DNA of 6,905 nt from positions 1-6,905 of the forward strand of contig DAINBB010000047.1 of the NCBI GenBank assembly GCA_036733165.1, given 5' to 3'. Below the pieces are notes generated by a model that saw only the letters and a list, made by a program, of their open reading frames with translations, was not told where the DNA came from and did not search any database. Positions 1-6,088 of this stretch are shown here, one piece after another (the stretch's first letter is position 1; each line of letters starts with the position of its first letter). Made by a program: the position numbers and the translations under genes. Source of the stretch: JAFGGT01 sp036733165 (GTDB lineage Archaea; Methanobacteriota_B; Thermococci; Methanofastidiosales; NM3).

Positions 1-59
1 ACAGTTCTCGTGCCTATGGCAAGGGATGCCGGACCAACGGCCGCGACAAGCGCCGACAT
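1..59 (-). CDS. possible N-terminus of a gene running off the left edge
   Basis: On the minus strand an ATG at 59-57 opens a frame that stays open to the window edge (19 codons, reading MSALVAAVGPASLAIGTRT). The segment is small-residue-rich and hydrophobic, as in the first membrane helix or signal segment of a membrane protein. It starts 18 bp after the stop of the propeller gene in the same direction, so a short-spaced downstream gene is plausible. No Shine-Dalgarno-like site is visible before the ATG and the fragment is too short to assign to any family. It could equally be chance reading frame in an intergenic region. Confidence 0.25.
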   Translation of the reverse strand, partial: MSALVAAVGPASLAIGTRT

Positions 60-77
60 TAGCACACAATCAAAGGT

Positions 78-1349
78 TCATCGCCTGCCTCTGGCATATA
101 CAAAGGCTGCAATCATCACGATTGCCAACGCTGATGCGATGTAGTACAGGTCGTAGTAATCGAAGGACTGTCCCAATGCCAGATATTCGTCCGTCAGGTC
201 AGTAATGGTGTCGTCGTCATACTTTAGCAGCGCCGAATCGCAATCTATCAGCCAGTATTCGCCGTTCCACTCCATTAGCGCCCCGCCCCCAAAGGGCCCG
301 ATCTCGGTAAGTGTTTCTCCATCGTATTTCCAAAGTTCCGACCCGCTGCCGACAAGACAATACTCTCCGTTCCATGCGACATTTGTCAGATCCGATTCAA
401 GTTCCGTCAATGTGTCGCCGTCATATTTGAAGAGGACATCTCCCATTCTGACCATCCAGTATCCATCCGCCCATATGATGTCATTGTTGGATTTAGTGGT
501 ATCCCATGTGACACCTAGGCCTTCCGTCAAATCCGTGAACTCGCCGTCCTCGTACTTCCATAATTGCTTAGCGTTGGCCAATAGAAAATACTCGCCATTG
601 TACCCTACGGTATAGGCGTAGAACTTCTCCGGCAGGTCTGTTATCTTCTCGAATGTCGTACCGTCATACTTCACAAGGGATATCGTGACAATCTTAGAAG
701 TATAATCTTCATTATAGTTGGACTCATAAGTTGTGATGTACCAATTGCCATCCACGCCCATTGATAAGTCAAGAAGTGTATATGGGACCCCTGCATTTAT
801 CATCTGGTCTTCAAGCTTGACTAACTCAGTGCCATCGTATCTTATCAGGATGGGATAAGATGCCTGGCCCGGATAAGTGCGTCCTGCCACCAGGCAATAG
901 GTGTCAAGGCATATCATCTCTGTCAATGGGGTGTGCAAGGACGTGATGGTAAACTCCTCCCCGTCAAATATGGCACTCCACTCGGCACCCACCAACAACC
1001 AGTGCCCACCAAACCACCCCAATAATTTTAGGCCCGAACTAAAATAGGCGAAGTTGTATTCCTCAAGGGTCGAAGCCAGATTCAGAAGGGAGTAAGATAC
1101 CTCAGAAGACTCGAAATCAAAATCATCCGAGCCCCATGGTCCCTCTATCTCATCAAGCGACTCGCCGTCGTATGTCGCTAGCATATAATGATCTACGTAG
1201 CCGCTTATCAGCCAGTACTCCCCGTTCCACCCGAAATCTGTCATGCTTCCGGAAGAATAGTCCATCACATCAACATATTCGTGGACAGCGACTGCGGCGC
1301 TCGCCACGATCACCATTGCCACAAGCCCTGCCAGGGGAATCCTTCTCAT
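78..1349 (-). CDS. membrane-anchored extracellular beta-propeller-type repeat protein
   Basis: This 423-residue protein has an N-terminal signal segment (MRRIPLAGLVAMVIVASAAVAV), a repeat region over residues ~41-390, and a C-terminal transmembrane helix (about 402-417) followed by a basic tail, ARGRR. The repeats begin with an aromatic-G-E-Y/H-W-L core. It is seen as WNGEYWL (41), WFGGHWL (112), LDTYCLV (148), VDGNWYI (199), YNGEYFL (250), WADGYWM (293), WNGEYCL (326) and WNGEYWL (361). Most are followed about 10-25 residues later by a KYDG-type turn and a D/E-rich strand (e.g. LWKYDGETLTEI). That is about eight four-stranded-like units and suggests a 7- or 8-bladed propeller displayed outside the cell; ligand and function are unknown. 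The frame is open further upstream (to 1574), but I place the start at the ATG directly before the signal peptide, because the extension crosses the A/T-rich promoter. AAAAGGA lies 10 nt upstream of this ATG. No enzyme motif is recognised. Confidence 0.8.
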   Translation of the reverse strand: MRRIPLAGLVAMVIVASAAVAVHEYVDVMDYSSGSMTDFGWNGEYWLISGYVDHYMLATYDGESLDEIEGPWGSDDFDFESSEVSYSLLNLASTLEEYNFAYFSSGLKLLGWFGGHWLLVGAEWSAIFDGEEFTITSLHTPLTEMICLDTYCLVAGRTYPGQASYPILIRYDGTELVKLEDQMINAGVPYTLLDLSMGVDGNWYITTYESNYNEDYTSKIVTISLVKYDGTTFEKITDLPEKFYAYTVGYNGEYFLLANAKQLWKYEDGEFTDLTEGLGVTWDTTKSNNDIIWADGYWMVRMGDVLFKYDGDTLTELESDLTNVAWNGEYCLVGSGSELWKYDGETLTEIGPFGGGALMEWNGEYWLIDCDSALLKYDDDTITDLTDEYLALGQSFDYYDLYYIASALAIVMIAAFVYARGRR

Positions 1350-1359
1350 TTCTATACAA

Positions 1360-1409
1360 TCCTTTTCTCCCTTGTTAGGTATAAAAAGAAAAGGTAAAGA
1401 TAAATAAGT
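1360..1409 (-). promoter_or_regulatory. probable promoter and ribosome-binding region of the propeller gene
   Basis: This stretch is markedly A/T-rich between two GC-richer regions. On the minus strand it contains ACTTATTTATC (1409-1399) and CTTTTTATA (1388-1380), either of which could be an archaeal TATA element. The first would place transcription start near 1380 and leave a leader of about 30 nt containing GGGAG (1371-1367) and AAAAGGA (1366-1360). The assignment rests on composition and spacing only. Confidence 0.4.
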
Positions 1410-1735
1410 GTTCCCTAGCAGGCGGCGTACCAAACGGCTGGGCAGGAATGGGATGTGTGCCTTCACCATGCTGTAATACCCTATGTCTGAGCTCATGTAG
1501 TGGTAGATGTAAGGGAAGGGCCCTTCCGCATCGGCAGCGCAGTAGTAGTTGGCAGCTCTTCTTACACTTCGAACTCAACGCCCCACCATCTGGACCTGTA
1601 GCTTGCCATAAATTCCATCAGATCGTTCATCCCGTCCGGCCTGAAACAGTCTCCCGTCCCATAGCTGTCCCTTACTTGGTAATAATGGGGTTGCGGGGCT
1701 GTGTTCGTGAAACCTATGTAGTGAAATTCCCAAAA
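1410..1735 (-). pseudogene. unidentified gene remnant, N-truncated and frameshifted
   Basis: Two minus-strand open stretches here look like former coding sequence. The first (1735-1562) is 57 codons, starting directly after an in-frame TGA (1738-1736) and ending in TAA (1564-1562). It includes HYYQVRDSYGTGDCFRPDG and MASYRSRWWGVEFEV, and it has no start codon before an internal Met. The second is in another frame, open from 1574, and reads NYYCAADAEGPFPYIYHYMS and SMVKAHIPFLPSRLVRRLLG until the sequence turns A/T-rich near 1410. The two frames overlap by 10 nt at 1574-1565, so one lost base there would explain the break and join them into about 108 codons. Codon third positions are GC-rich as in the neighbouring genes, unlike the flanks. 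I do not recognise the family; a faint resemblance of the YY-VRDSYGTG stretch to the Asn region of papain-like peptidases is too weak to claim. No other gene is visible between 1350 and 1816. Confidence 0.5.
1514..1527. repeat. perfect 14-bp palindrome GGAAGGGCCCTTCC
   Basis: This is a self-complementary 14-mer without a loop, lying inside the gene-remnant region. It coincides with codons for E-G-P-F in the remnant frame, so it may simply be coding ancestry. A protein-binding site is possible, but there is no nearby promoter element to support one. Confidence 0.4.
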
Positions 1736-1783
1736 TCATGCTATAGTTCGTTAAAATGTAAAAATAAGGGACAGATGCGACCG

Positions 1784-1829
1784 ATATAAATAAAATAAAA
1801 AAATAGTGACCTGGAGCTAGAACTCCAGG
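1784..1829 (-). terminator. hairpin plus T-tract terminator of the aminopeptidase gene
   Basis: On the minus strand CCTGGAG (1829-1823), a 6-nt loop and CTCCAGG (1816-1810) form a perfect 7-bp stem. The loop contains the TAG stop codon of the aminopeptidase gene. After the stem comes TCACTA, then T7-A-T4-A-T3 ending near 1784. The T-rich run alone fits archaeal termination; the stem makes it look like a bacterial intrinsic terminator. It separates the aminopeptidase transcript from the propeller gene downstream. Confidence 0.65.
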
Positions 1830-2932
1830 ATGAATTTGCCGTTCTCATAAAAGAGCTCGTCGTCCGCGTAGATCTTCCCGCCGTCCCTCATGTCCTTGAG
1901 GATGTCAAGGTGTATCGGCGCCTTGTTCTTTCCGATGGTGGGGTCTGCCGAGAATCCAAGGGCGAGGTGTATCGTCCCGCCGATCTTCTCGTCGTAGAGC
2001 ATGTTCTTGGTGAATCTGGAAACGCCGTAGTTCGTTCCTATGGCGGCCTCGCCCACCCTTCTTGCGCCCTCCTCGCTCTCCAGGAGCTTCCTTAGGAGCG
2101 GTTCGCCCTTCTTCGCGGAGAACTCCTTCACCTCTCCGTCCTTGAACGTCAGGGAGACGTCCTCTATCTCGTTCCCCATGTATATCAGCGGGTACGTGAA
2201 TCTTATGGTCCCGTTGCCGCTGTCCTCCACCGGGCATGTGAAGACCTCCCCGTCAGGGAAGTTCTTCTTCCCGTCGCAGTTGACCCATTTCCTTCCCCTT
2301 GTTGAGAACGTCAGGTCGGTGTCGAGCCCCACGTACCTCAGCTCTTTCGTCTTGTCAAGCCATAGCTTGATCTTTTCCTGGCCTTTGGATATCTTTTTCC
2401 ATTCGGCCACGGGGTCGTCCTTGTCGAGGAGGGCCGCCTTGAAGATGAAGTCCTCATACTCCATGAGCGACATTCCGGCGTCCTGCGCCCTGGCGTCCGT
2501 CGGATATCCAGTCAGCACCCATTGGTACTCCCCGTTCTTCTCCCTCTCGTTCAGGATGTCCCTTATGGGCTTGCCCGCCATCTGCTTCTTCGCAAGCTTC
2601 TCGGGAGGCACGTTTGTCAGCGCCTTGGTATTGACATCGGCCCATACGCTGATGAGGGCGTCATAGTTCTTTGCGATAAACTCGAAGAGGGGGTCCGTCT
2701 TCCCGATCTGTTCCTCGTTTGCATATGCGTAGAACACTTCGCTCGCATGTGAGAACTGCGGCATCAGCGAGGGGTACGCCCCGGCCTTAAGTACCTCTTT
2801 GTATACTTCCATCATCACAGGTTCCGTCTCTGTGATACCAACTATGCCAACGTTCATTCCCGGTTTTACCCCGATGGAATAGTTGACCAAAACCTTTGCA
2901 AGTCTTTCATGATAAATGTTCATTTCCACCAC
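1817..2932 (-). CDS. M29-family aminopeptidase (aminopeptidase T / leucyl aminopeptidase-like)
   Basis: This is a predicted cytoplasmic metallo-aminopeptidase that removes N-terminal residues from peptides using a two-metal centre. The 371-residue length fits the family (about 370-410). The expected metal ligands are visible: Glu229 (PDGEVF), Glu295 (RRVGEAAIG, 66 residues later as in T. aquaticus AmpT), His322 (GGTIHLALG), and His341 and Asp343 (APIHLDI). The N-terminal half carries the substrate-domain pattern ERLAKVLVNYSIGVKPG. As I recall, AmpT has a catalytic Tyr seven residues after the first His; that place is Ala329 here. No signal peptide or membrane segment is seen. The start is ambiguous: GTG at 2932 has AGGTGG 4 nt upstream, GTG at 2929 follows, and ATG at 2923 (codon 4) is the usual codon but has poorer spacing. 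The gene stands alone, with its own A/T-rich promoter and a strong terminator. The exact peptide specificity cannot be read from sequence. Confidence 0.93.
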   Translation of the reverse strand: MVEMNIYHERLAKVLVNYSIGVKPGMNVGIVGITETEPVMMEVYKEVLKAGAYPSLMPQFSHASEVFYAYANEEQIGKTDPLFEFIAKNYDALISVWADVNTKALTNVPPEKLAKKQMAGKPIRDILNEREKNGEYQWVLTGYPTDARAQDAGMSLMEYEDFIFKAALLDKDDPVAEWKKISKGQEKIKLWLDKTKELRYVGLDTDLTFSTRGRKWVNCDGKKNFPDGEVFTCPVEDSGNGTIRFTYPLIYMGNEIEDVSLTFKDGEVKEFSAKKGEPLLRKLLESEEGARRVGEAAIGTNYGVSRFTKNMLYDEKIGGTIHLALGFSADPTIGKNKAPIHLDILKDMRDGGKIYADDELFYENGKFILEF

Positions 2933-2936
2933 TTAT

Positions 2937-2985
2937 CCACCTTGTCTTTATATCTATATTAATTTATTGGATTTTAAATACATTT
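2937..2985 (-). promoter_or_regulatory. promoter and ribosome-binding site of the aminopeptidase gene
   Basis: The 66-bp gap between the beta-helix gene and this gene is very A/T-rich. On the minus strand TATTTAAAAT (2980-2971) is a good TATA-box candidate preceded by an A-rich BRE-like stretch, and would start transcription near 2950. A second A/T box, GATATAAAG (2954-2946), would give an almost leaderless mRNA. AAGGTGG (2943-2937) is the Shine-Dalgarno-like site and favours the first option. Confidence 0.5.
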
Positions 2986-2998
2986 TTATAATAGTATC

Positions 2999-5209
2999 TC
3001 ACTCGTTCTTTCCTCTTCGCCATAACAGGGCGATGCCTACCAAGGCGAAGATGCATGCGATGGCGCCAATGCCCAACAAAGGAGTGGAATCGTCATCTCC
3101 CCCCTCCACAGCATCCGTTTCCTCGATGTAGGGCTCGCCGTTGACATATGTCGCGTTGTTCTCGCCGACGTTTCCCGATGACGGCATGTGCTCGATGCCT
3201 GCAAGCTTGGCCTTGTGGATGTCATCGGTGTAGTCGTAGTCCTCAATCATCGTCTCCTCGACCATGAACTGGGTCTCCTCGTAGGTGTAAAGCACGTTGT
3301 CATGGAAGTAGTTGTCGTGCGATGCCGCCACGGCGACACCCACCGCCACCTTGCAGGCGTAGATCGTGTTCCCCCAAGCCTCCGCGCCTATCACGTCAAG
3401 CTCGAAGCAAATCCCGTTCCCGATGCCTATTTCGCTGCAGTCCACATGTATCTCGTTGTCGTAGAACTGGCAATCTCGCGCCCTTGCGACCCATATCCCC
3501 TGTTCGTGATTGTCGGCGATGTAGTTGTCATGCACCGAAACGTTCTCAACAAGCCCCTTCCACACCTCGGAGGGTTGCGAGGCCTCAAGCGAGTAGTCCT
3601 GGCCTCCCACCATTATGCCGTCGCTCGTGTTACCTACTGACCTGTTGTACGATATCTCAATGTCGCTACCCCTCACGATGTAGATGCCCACTATACGCTT
3701 TCCGCCCCCATACTCATAGAATCTCTCCGGAAACCCATTGTTCCCGACATTGTTACCTGTCACGAGGCAGTCTGTGCAGCGTACGAGCATTATGGCGCAG
3801 TGATAGACGTTGTTGCTCACATCGTTGCCGCTGAGCGTGACGCCTTCGGAGTCCACGACCTTGAGCCCCATGAGATTGTATGATATCGTCGAGCCTTCCA
3901 CGGTGACATTGCTACACCCCTCTATGTAGAGCCCCATCCCGGGCATGTCGGACTCCGGCAGGATGTTCTCCTCGGTGTAGGCGCAGTACATGATGGAACA
4001 GTTCCTGACGATGACGTTCTCGCAGTTGCGGACCACCAGCCCGTCGCCCTCCGTTGTGATTGAGACCCCTTCCAAAATGAACGGGTCCTCGGCGGTCGCC
4101 TTGACGTTGCCGACCGTGATACTCCCGTCATCCCCCATCACGACAATACCGTTGTCCTCGTCCACGTTGCCATACGATGGGACCATCTCGATCCCCGCGC
4201 TCTTGGCCTTTTCCTCATCGTCCGAATAATCATATCCGGGTATCATCGTCTCCTCAAGTATGAACTCGCAGTACTCGGACGTATAAAGGATGTTGTCGTG
4301 GAAGTAGTTGTTGTGCGAGACGCTCAGTCCTCCCGCATGCGGTATCTTGCTCGCATAGACGGTGTTTCCCCAGACCTCGGCGTCCTCGACATCGAAGTCA
4401 AAGGCGAACGCCACGCCGATCCCCACGTCCGATCCGTCCATGTGGATCTCATTGTCGTAGAACTTGCAGTTTCTTGAACGATTCGACCATATCCCCTGTT
4501 CGTCGTTGTCCTCTATGTAGTTGTCATGGACGGTGACGTTTTCCACGATGCCCTTCCATATGTCATCTGGGTCGTCCACGAAGTAGTCCTGTCCAAACAC
4601 AGATATGCCATCGCTTGTGTTCCTGCAGGACCTGTTGTAGGACACCTCTATGTTGCTTCCTCTGATTATGCAGATCCCGATCACGCGCTTCGAACCCCCC
4701 GCCTCGTAGAATCTTTCCGGGAAACCGTTGTCCTCCACGATGTTCCCTGTGACCAGAGAGTCCTCACAGTTCTCGAGCAGTATGGCCGCATGGTAGACGT
4801 TGTTGGCCACTGTGTTGCCCGAGATGGTGACGTTTTTGGAATCTCTCACCTTAAGCCCCATCAGATTGTAGGAGATGATACAGTTCTCGACCGTGACATT
4901 GCTGCAGTTATCAATCAGAAGGGCCATCCCCTCCGCCCTGAAGTCCGCAGGTATGTTCTCATCGGTGTAGGCGCAGTACATGATGGAACAGTTCCTGACG
5001 ATGACGTTCTCGCAGTCCCTTATGATCATGCCGTCCCCGTCGGTGGTGATGTTCAGCCCATCGATTACCAAGGGGTCCTCCGCAGTTGAGCGGATTCCCT
5101 CGTAGACCTGGGTCTCGGTCACCGTCGCATCGTCCGCCGAGACAGGGGCGGATGGCAGCAAGGACACGGCAATTGCAAGTACCAGGATCATCTTCGCGAT
5201 ATCCCTCAT
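2999..5209 (-). CDS. tandem NosD-like right-handed beta-helix surface protein
   Basis: This 736-residue exported protein starts with a signal peptide (residues 1-25, cleavage likely after APVSA). It is followed by two homologous beta-helix units, residues ~38-352 and ~368-684, offset by 330-332 residues. Each unit has the short-turn pattern of NosD/CASH-type periplasmic copper-binding and carbohydrate-binding beta-helices: NVTVENC, NVTISGNTV, SLVTGNIV, NVTVHDNYI, CKFYDNEIH, NNYFHDNILY. Shared landmarks are CENVIVRNCSIMYCAYT, SYNLMGLKV, NGFPERFYE, NTSDGI and EQGIW. The C-terminus is an acidic GGDDD linker, a helix (LLGIGAIACIFALVGIALLW) and an RRGKNE tail, so the protein is probably anchored in the membrane with the helices outside. 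It resembles archaeal C-terminal sorting tails but lacks the PGF motif. The protein is acidic with many NxS/T sequons. The likely role is polysaccharide binding or modification, or adhesion; no catalytic residues can be assigned. The start is supported by GGAAGG 8 nt upstream. It lies 62 bp after the lipoprotein gene, possibly in one operon. Confidence 0.88.
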   Translation of the reverse strand: MRDIAKMILVLAIAVSLLPSAPVSADDATVTETQVYEGIRSTAEDPLVIDGLNITTDGDGMIIRDCENVIVRNCSIMYCAYTDENIPADFRAEGMALLIDNCSNVTVENCIISYNLMGLKVRDSKNVTISGNTVANNVYHAAILLENCEDSLVTGNIVEDNGFPERFYEAGGSKRVIGICIIRGSNIEVSYNRSCRNTSDGISVFGQDYFVDDPDDIWKGIVENVTVHDNYIEDNDEQGIWSNRSRNCKFYDNEIHMDGSDVGIGVAFAFDFDVEDAEVWGNTVYASKIPHAGGLSVSHNNYFHDNILYTSEYCEFILEETMIPGYDYSDDEEKAKSAGIEMVPSYGNVDEDNGIVVMGDDGSITVGNVKATAEDPFILEGVSITTEGDGLVVRNCENVIVRNCSIMYCAYTEENILPESDMPGMGLYIEGCSNVTVEGSTISYNLMGLKVVDSEGVTLSGNDVSNNVYHCAIMLVRCTDCLVTGNNVGNNGFPERFYEYGGGKRIVGIYIVRGSDIEISYNRSVGNTSDGIMVGGQDYSLEASQPSEVWKGLVENVSVHDNYIADNHEQGIWVARARDCQFYDNEIHVDCSEIGIGNGICFELDVIGAEAWGNTIYACKVAVGVAVAASHDNYFHDNVLYTYEETQFMVEETMIEDYDYTDDIHKAKLAGIEHMPSSGNVGENNATYVNGEPYIEETDAVEGGDDDSTPLLGIGAIACIFALVGIALLWRRGKNE
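3158..5098 (-). repeat. internal tandem duplication of the beta-helix unit
   Basis: The gene contains two direct copies of a ~315-codon unit: copy 1 at about 5098-4154 and copy 2 at about 4108-3158. They are separated by a short acidic-Gly linker. Over the first two thirds the register is exactly 990 bp (330 codons); a two-codon insertion in copy 2 around residues 541-548 shifts it to 332. The protein copies are clearly homologous throughout but diverged, except for a block near the start of each that is almost identical in DNA (5016-4953 and 4026-3963). Confidence 0.9.
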
Positions 5210-5217
5210 CGTCGATA

Positions 5218-5223
5218 CCTTCC
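5218..5223 (-). promoter_or_regulatory. Shine-Dalgarno site of the beta-helix gene
   Basis: GGAAGG on the minus strand ends 8 nt before the ATG at 5209-5207. This is the best-spaced ribosome-binding site in the window, and it fixes the start in front of the signal peptide. No convincing TATA box is seen between this gene and the lipoprotein gene, which favours co-transcription. Confidence 0.6.
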
Positions 5224-5246
5224 ATCAAATGGGGTTCAGACCCGAT

Positions 5247-5272
5247 ATCAAAAGGAAAGGACCGGTCCCTTT
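5247..5272 (-). terminator. weak hairpin / possible partial terminator after the lipoprotein gene
   Basis: The perfect palindrome GGACCGGTCC (5259-5268) extends with one bulged base to an AAA...TTT outer stem. It overlaps the TGA stop of the lipoprotein gene. On the minus strand it is followed by CCTTTT (5252-5247). The T-tract is short, so it may only attenuate readthrough into the beta-helix gene, or it may act as an RNA 3'-end structure. Confidence 0.3.
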
Positions 5273-6000
5273 CAGGACCACTCTACAAGCTCTGATGTGT
5301 ATGTGATGGTCTCGGACGACTGCTGGAACGTATACTCTGTATATGTCGCCAGCGGGAAGTCGGCGCTTACGCATGCCTCCATCTCGGAGCTGTATCCGCT
5401 GCCCGAGAACGTCCACCTTCCCAGGTACCCGCTTATGCCCGCATGGCTGCAGGGGCTGTCGAACGAGAATGTCGAGGTGTTTCCGTCCACAGTCATCGAC
5501 CAGTGGCTCCCCAGGGATATGTTGCTTTCCGAGAAGTACATATTCCACCACGGCGCGACTATCGTGAACATGAACAGCGGCGATATGAACGCGTTCGTGG
5601 AGCTTATGCTCTGCAGGAAGTTCTCGTAGAATCCCTCTTGGTCTGTCTTGAACGTGGCATTGAAGTTCCCGGACATGGTCCCGCTGTAGTTGCCCCAGTA
5701 ATGGACCTGGTAGTCATGGGTGGCGCAGGAAAGGAACTCCATGCTGAACTCCCCATCCATGTTGAAGTCTTGGCTGTCCCACTCGACATCGTATGTGAAG
5801 CTGTCACCGACCTCGAATCCATACAGGTCCCAGGTGTCGCCTTGGGTTGGCGAAGCTGTTGTCGTGGGGGGCTTCGTGGTGGTCGTGGCCGGGGTGGTTG
5901 TATTCACGTCTGTGTCGTCATCATCGCCCCCTCCGATACACCCTGAGACAAGGGAGACGGAGAGGATGATAAGCAGAAATATGGCGATAATCCTTTTCAT
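5272..6000 (-). CDS. secreted lipoprotein with Thr-rich stalk
   Basis: The 242-residue protein begins with a lipoprotein signal: charged MKR, a hydrophobic core, and lipobox LVSG-C with Cys21 as the predicted lipidated residue. After CIGGGDDDDTD comes a low-complexity Thr/Pro linker (about 34-52, TTTPATTTTKPPTTTASPT), typical of an O-glycosylated stalk in archaeal surface proteins. It is followed by a beta-rich, aromatic-rich domain of about 185 residues (e.g. YGFEVGDSFTYDVEW, HYWGNYSGTMSGNF, GYLGRWTFSGSGY). Three Cys remain in the mature domain (92, 184, 210), so at most one disulphide forms. There are five NxS/T sequons. The pattern VGDSFTYDVEW resembles the opening strand of many archaeal secreted beta-domains, but I cannot name a family or ligand. 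The ATG at 6000 directly precedes the signal peptide. GTGAT, complementary to part of the archaeal 16S 3' end, lies 3 nt upstream. The beta-helix gene follows at 62 bp. Confidence 0.8.
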   Translation of the reverse strand: MKRIIAIFLLIILSVSLVSGCIGGGDDDDTDVNTTTPATTTTKPPTTTASPTQGDTWDLYGFEVGDSFTYDVEWDSQDFNMDGEFSMEFLSCATHDYQVHYWGNYSGTMSGNFNATFKTDQEGFYENFLQSISSTNAFISPLFMFTIVAPWWNMYFSESNISLGSHWSMTVDGNTSTFSFDSPCSHAGISGYLGRWTFSGSGYSSEMEACVSADFPLATYTEYTFQQSSETITYTSELVEWS

Positions 6001-6020
6001 AAAATCACACGTTATTACTC

Positions 6021-6044
6021 AATCCCGGGATTAAAAAATATTTT
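6021..6044 (-). promoter_or_regulatory. TATA-like box with adjacent 12-bp palindromic candidate operator
   Basis: On the minus strand AAAATATTTTTTAA (6044-6031) is a TATA-like element that would start transcription near 6012, leaving a very short leader to the ATG at 6000. Overlapping its end, the perfect palindrome AATCCCGGGATT (6032-6021) sits between the TATA element and the predicted start site. A repressor bound there would block transcription in an archaeal promoter. The T-run may also help terminate the upstream oxidoreductase transcript. Confidence 0.45.
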
Positions 6045-6088
6045 CTAGGATATCTCCAAAATTGCCGATATGCAGGCCAAATGCTTCC

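Noticed and set aside
1350..1496. 49-residue N-terminal extension of the propeller protein starting at 1496
   Set aside because: It crosses the A/T-rich promoter, would bury the clear signal peptide, and its own start has no ribosome-binding site. It is better explained as remnant sequence read in frame.
1448..1789. Plus-strand open frame of 113 codons in the 1350-1816 gap
   Set aside because: Its product is Cys/Ser/Arg-rich low-quality sequence with no domain, it runs into A/T-rich DNA, and it is antisense to the better-looking remnant frames.
1753..1819. Pyrrolysine readthrough of the aminopeptidase TAG stop (relevant if the host is a Methanomassiliicoccales archaeon)
   Set aside because: Readthrough would add only about 20 residues encoded by the T-tract and hairpin. 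The protein already has family length, and the stop lies in a terminator hairpin.
2040..2666. Plus-strand open frame of 208 codons opposite the aminopeptidase
   Set aside because: It is an antisense shadow of a well-supported gene with all its metal ligands, and the product is Ser/Leu/Phe-rich without a recognisable domain.
4526..5089. Plus-strand open frame of 187 codons opposite the beta-helix gene
   Set aside because: It is an antisense shadow produced by the GC-rich third positions of the true gene, with no ribosome-binding site or family match.
3158..5098. The duplicated region as a mobile element or assembly duplication
   Set aside because: The copies are in frame inside one protein and diverged over most of their length, so this is an old intragenic duplication with no inverted ends or transposase.
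5443..5946. Plus-strand open frame of 167 codons opposite the lipoprotein gene
   Set aside because: It is antisense to a gene with a clear lipobox and Thr stalk. Its Gly/Arg/Val-rich product reflects the complement of the Thr linker.
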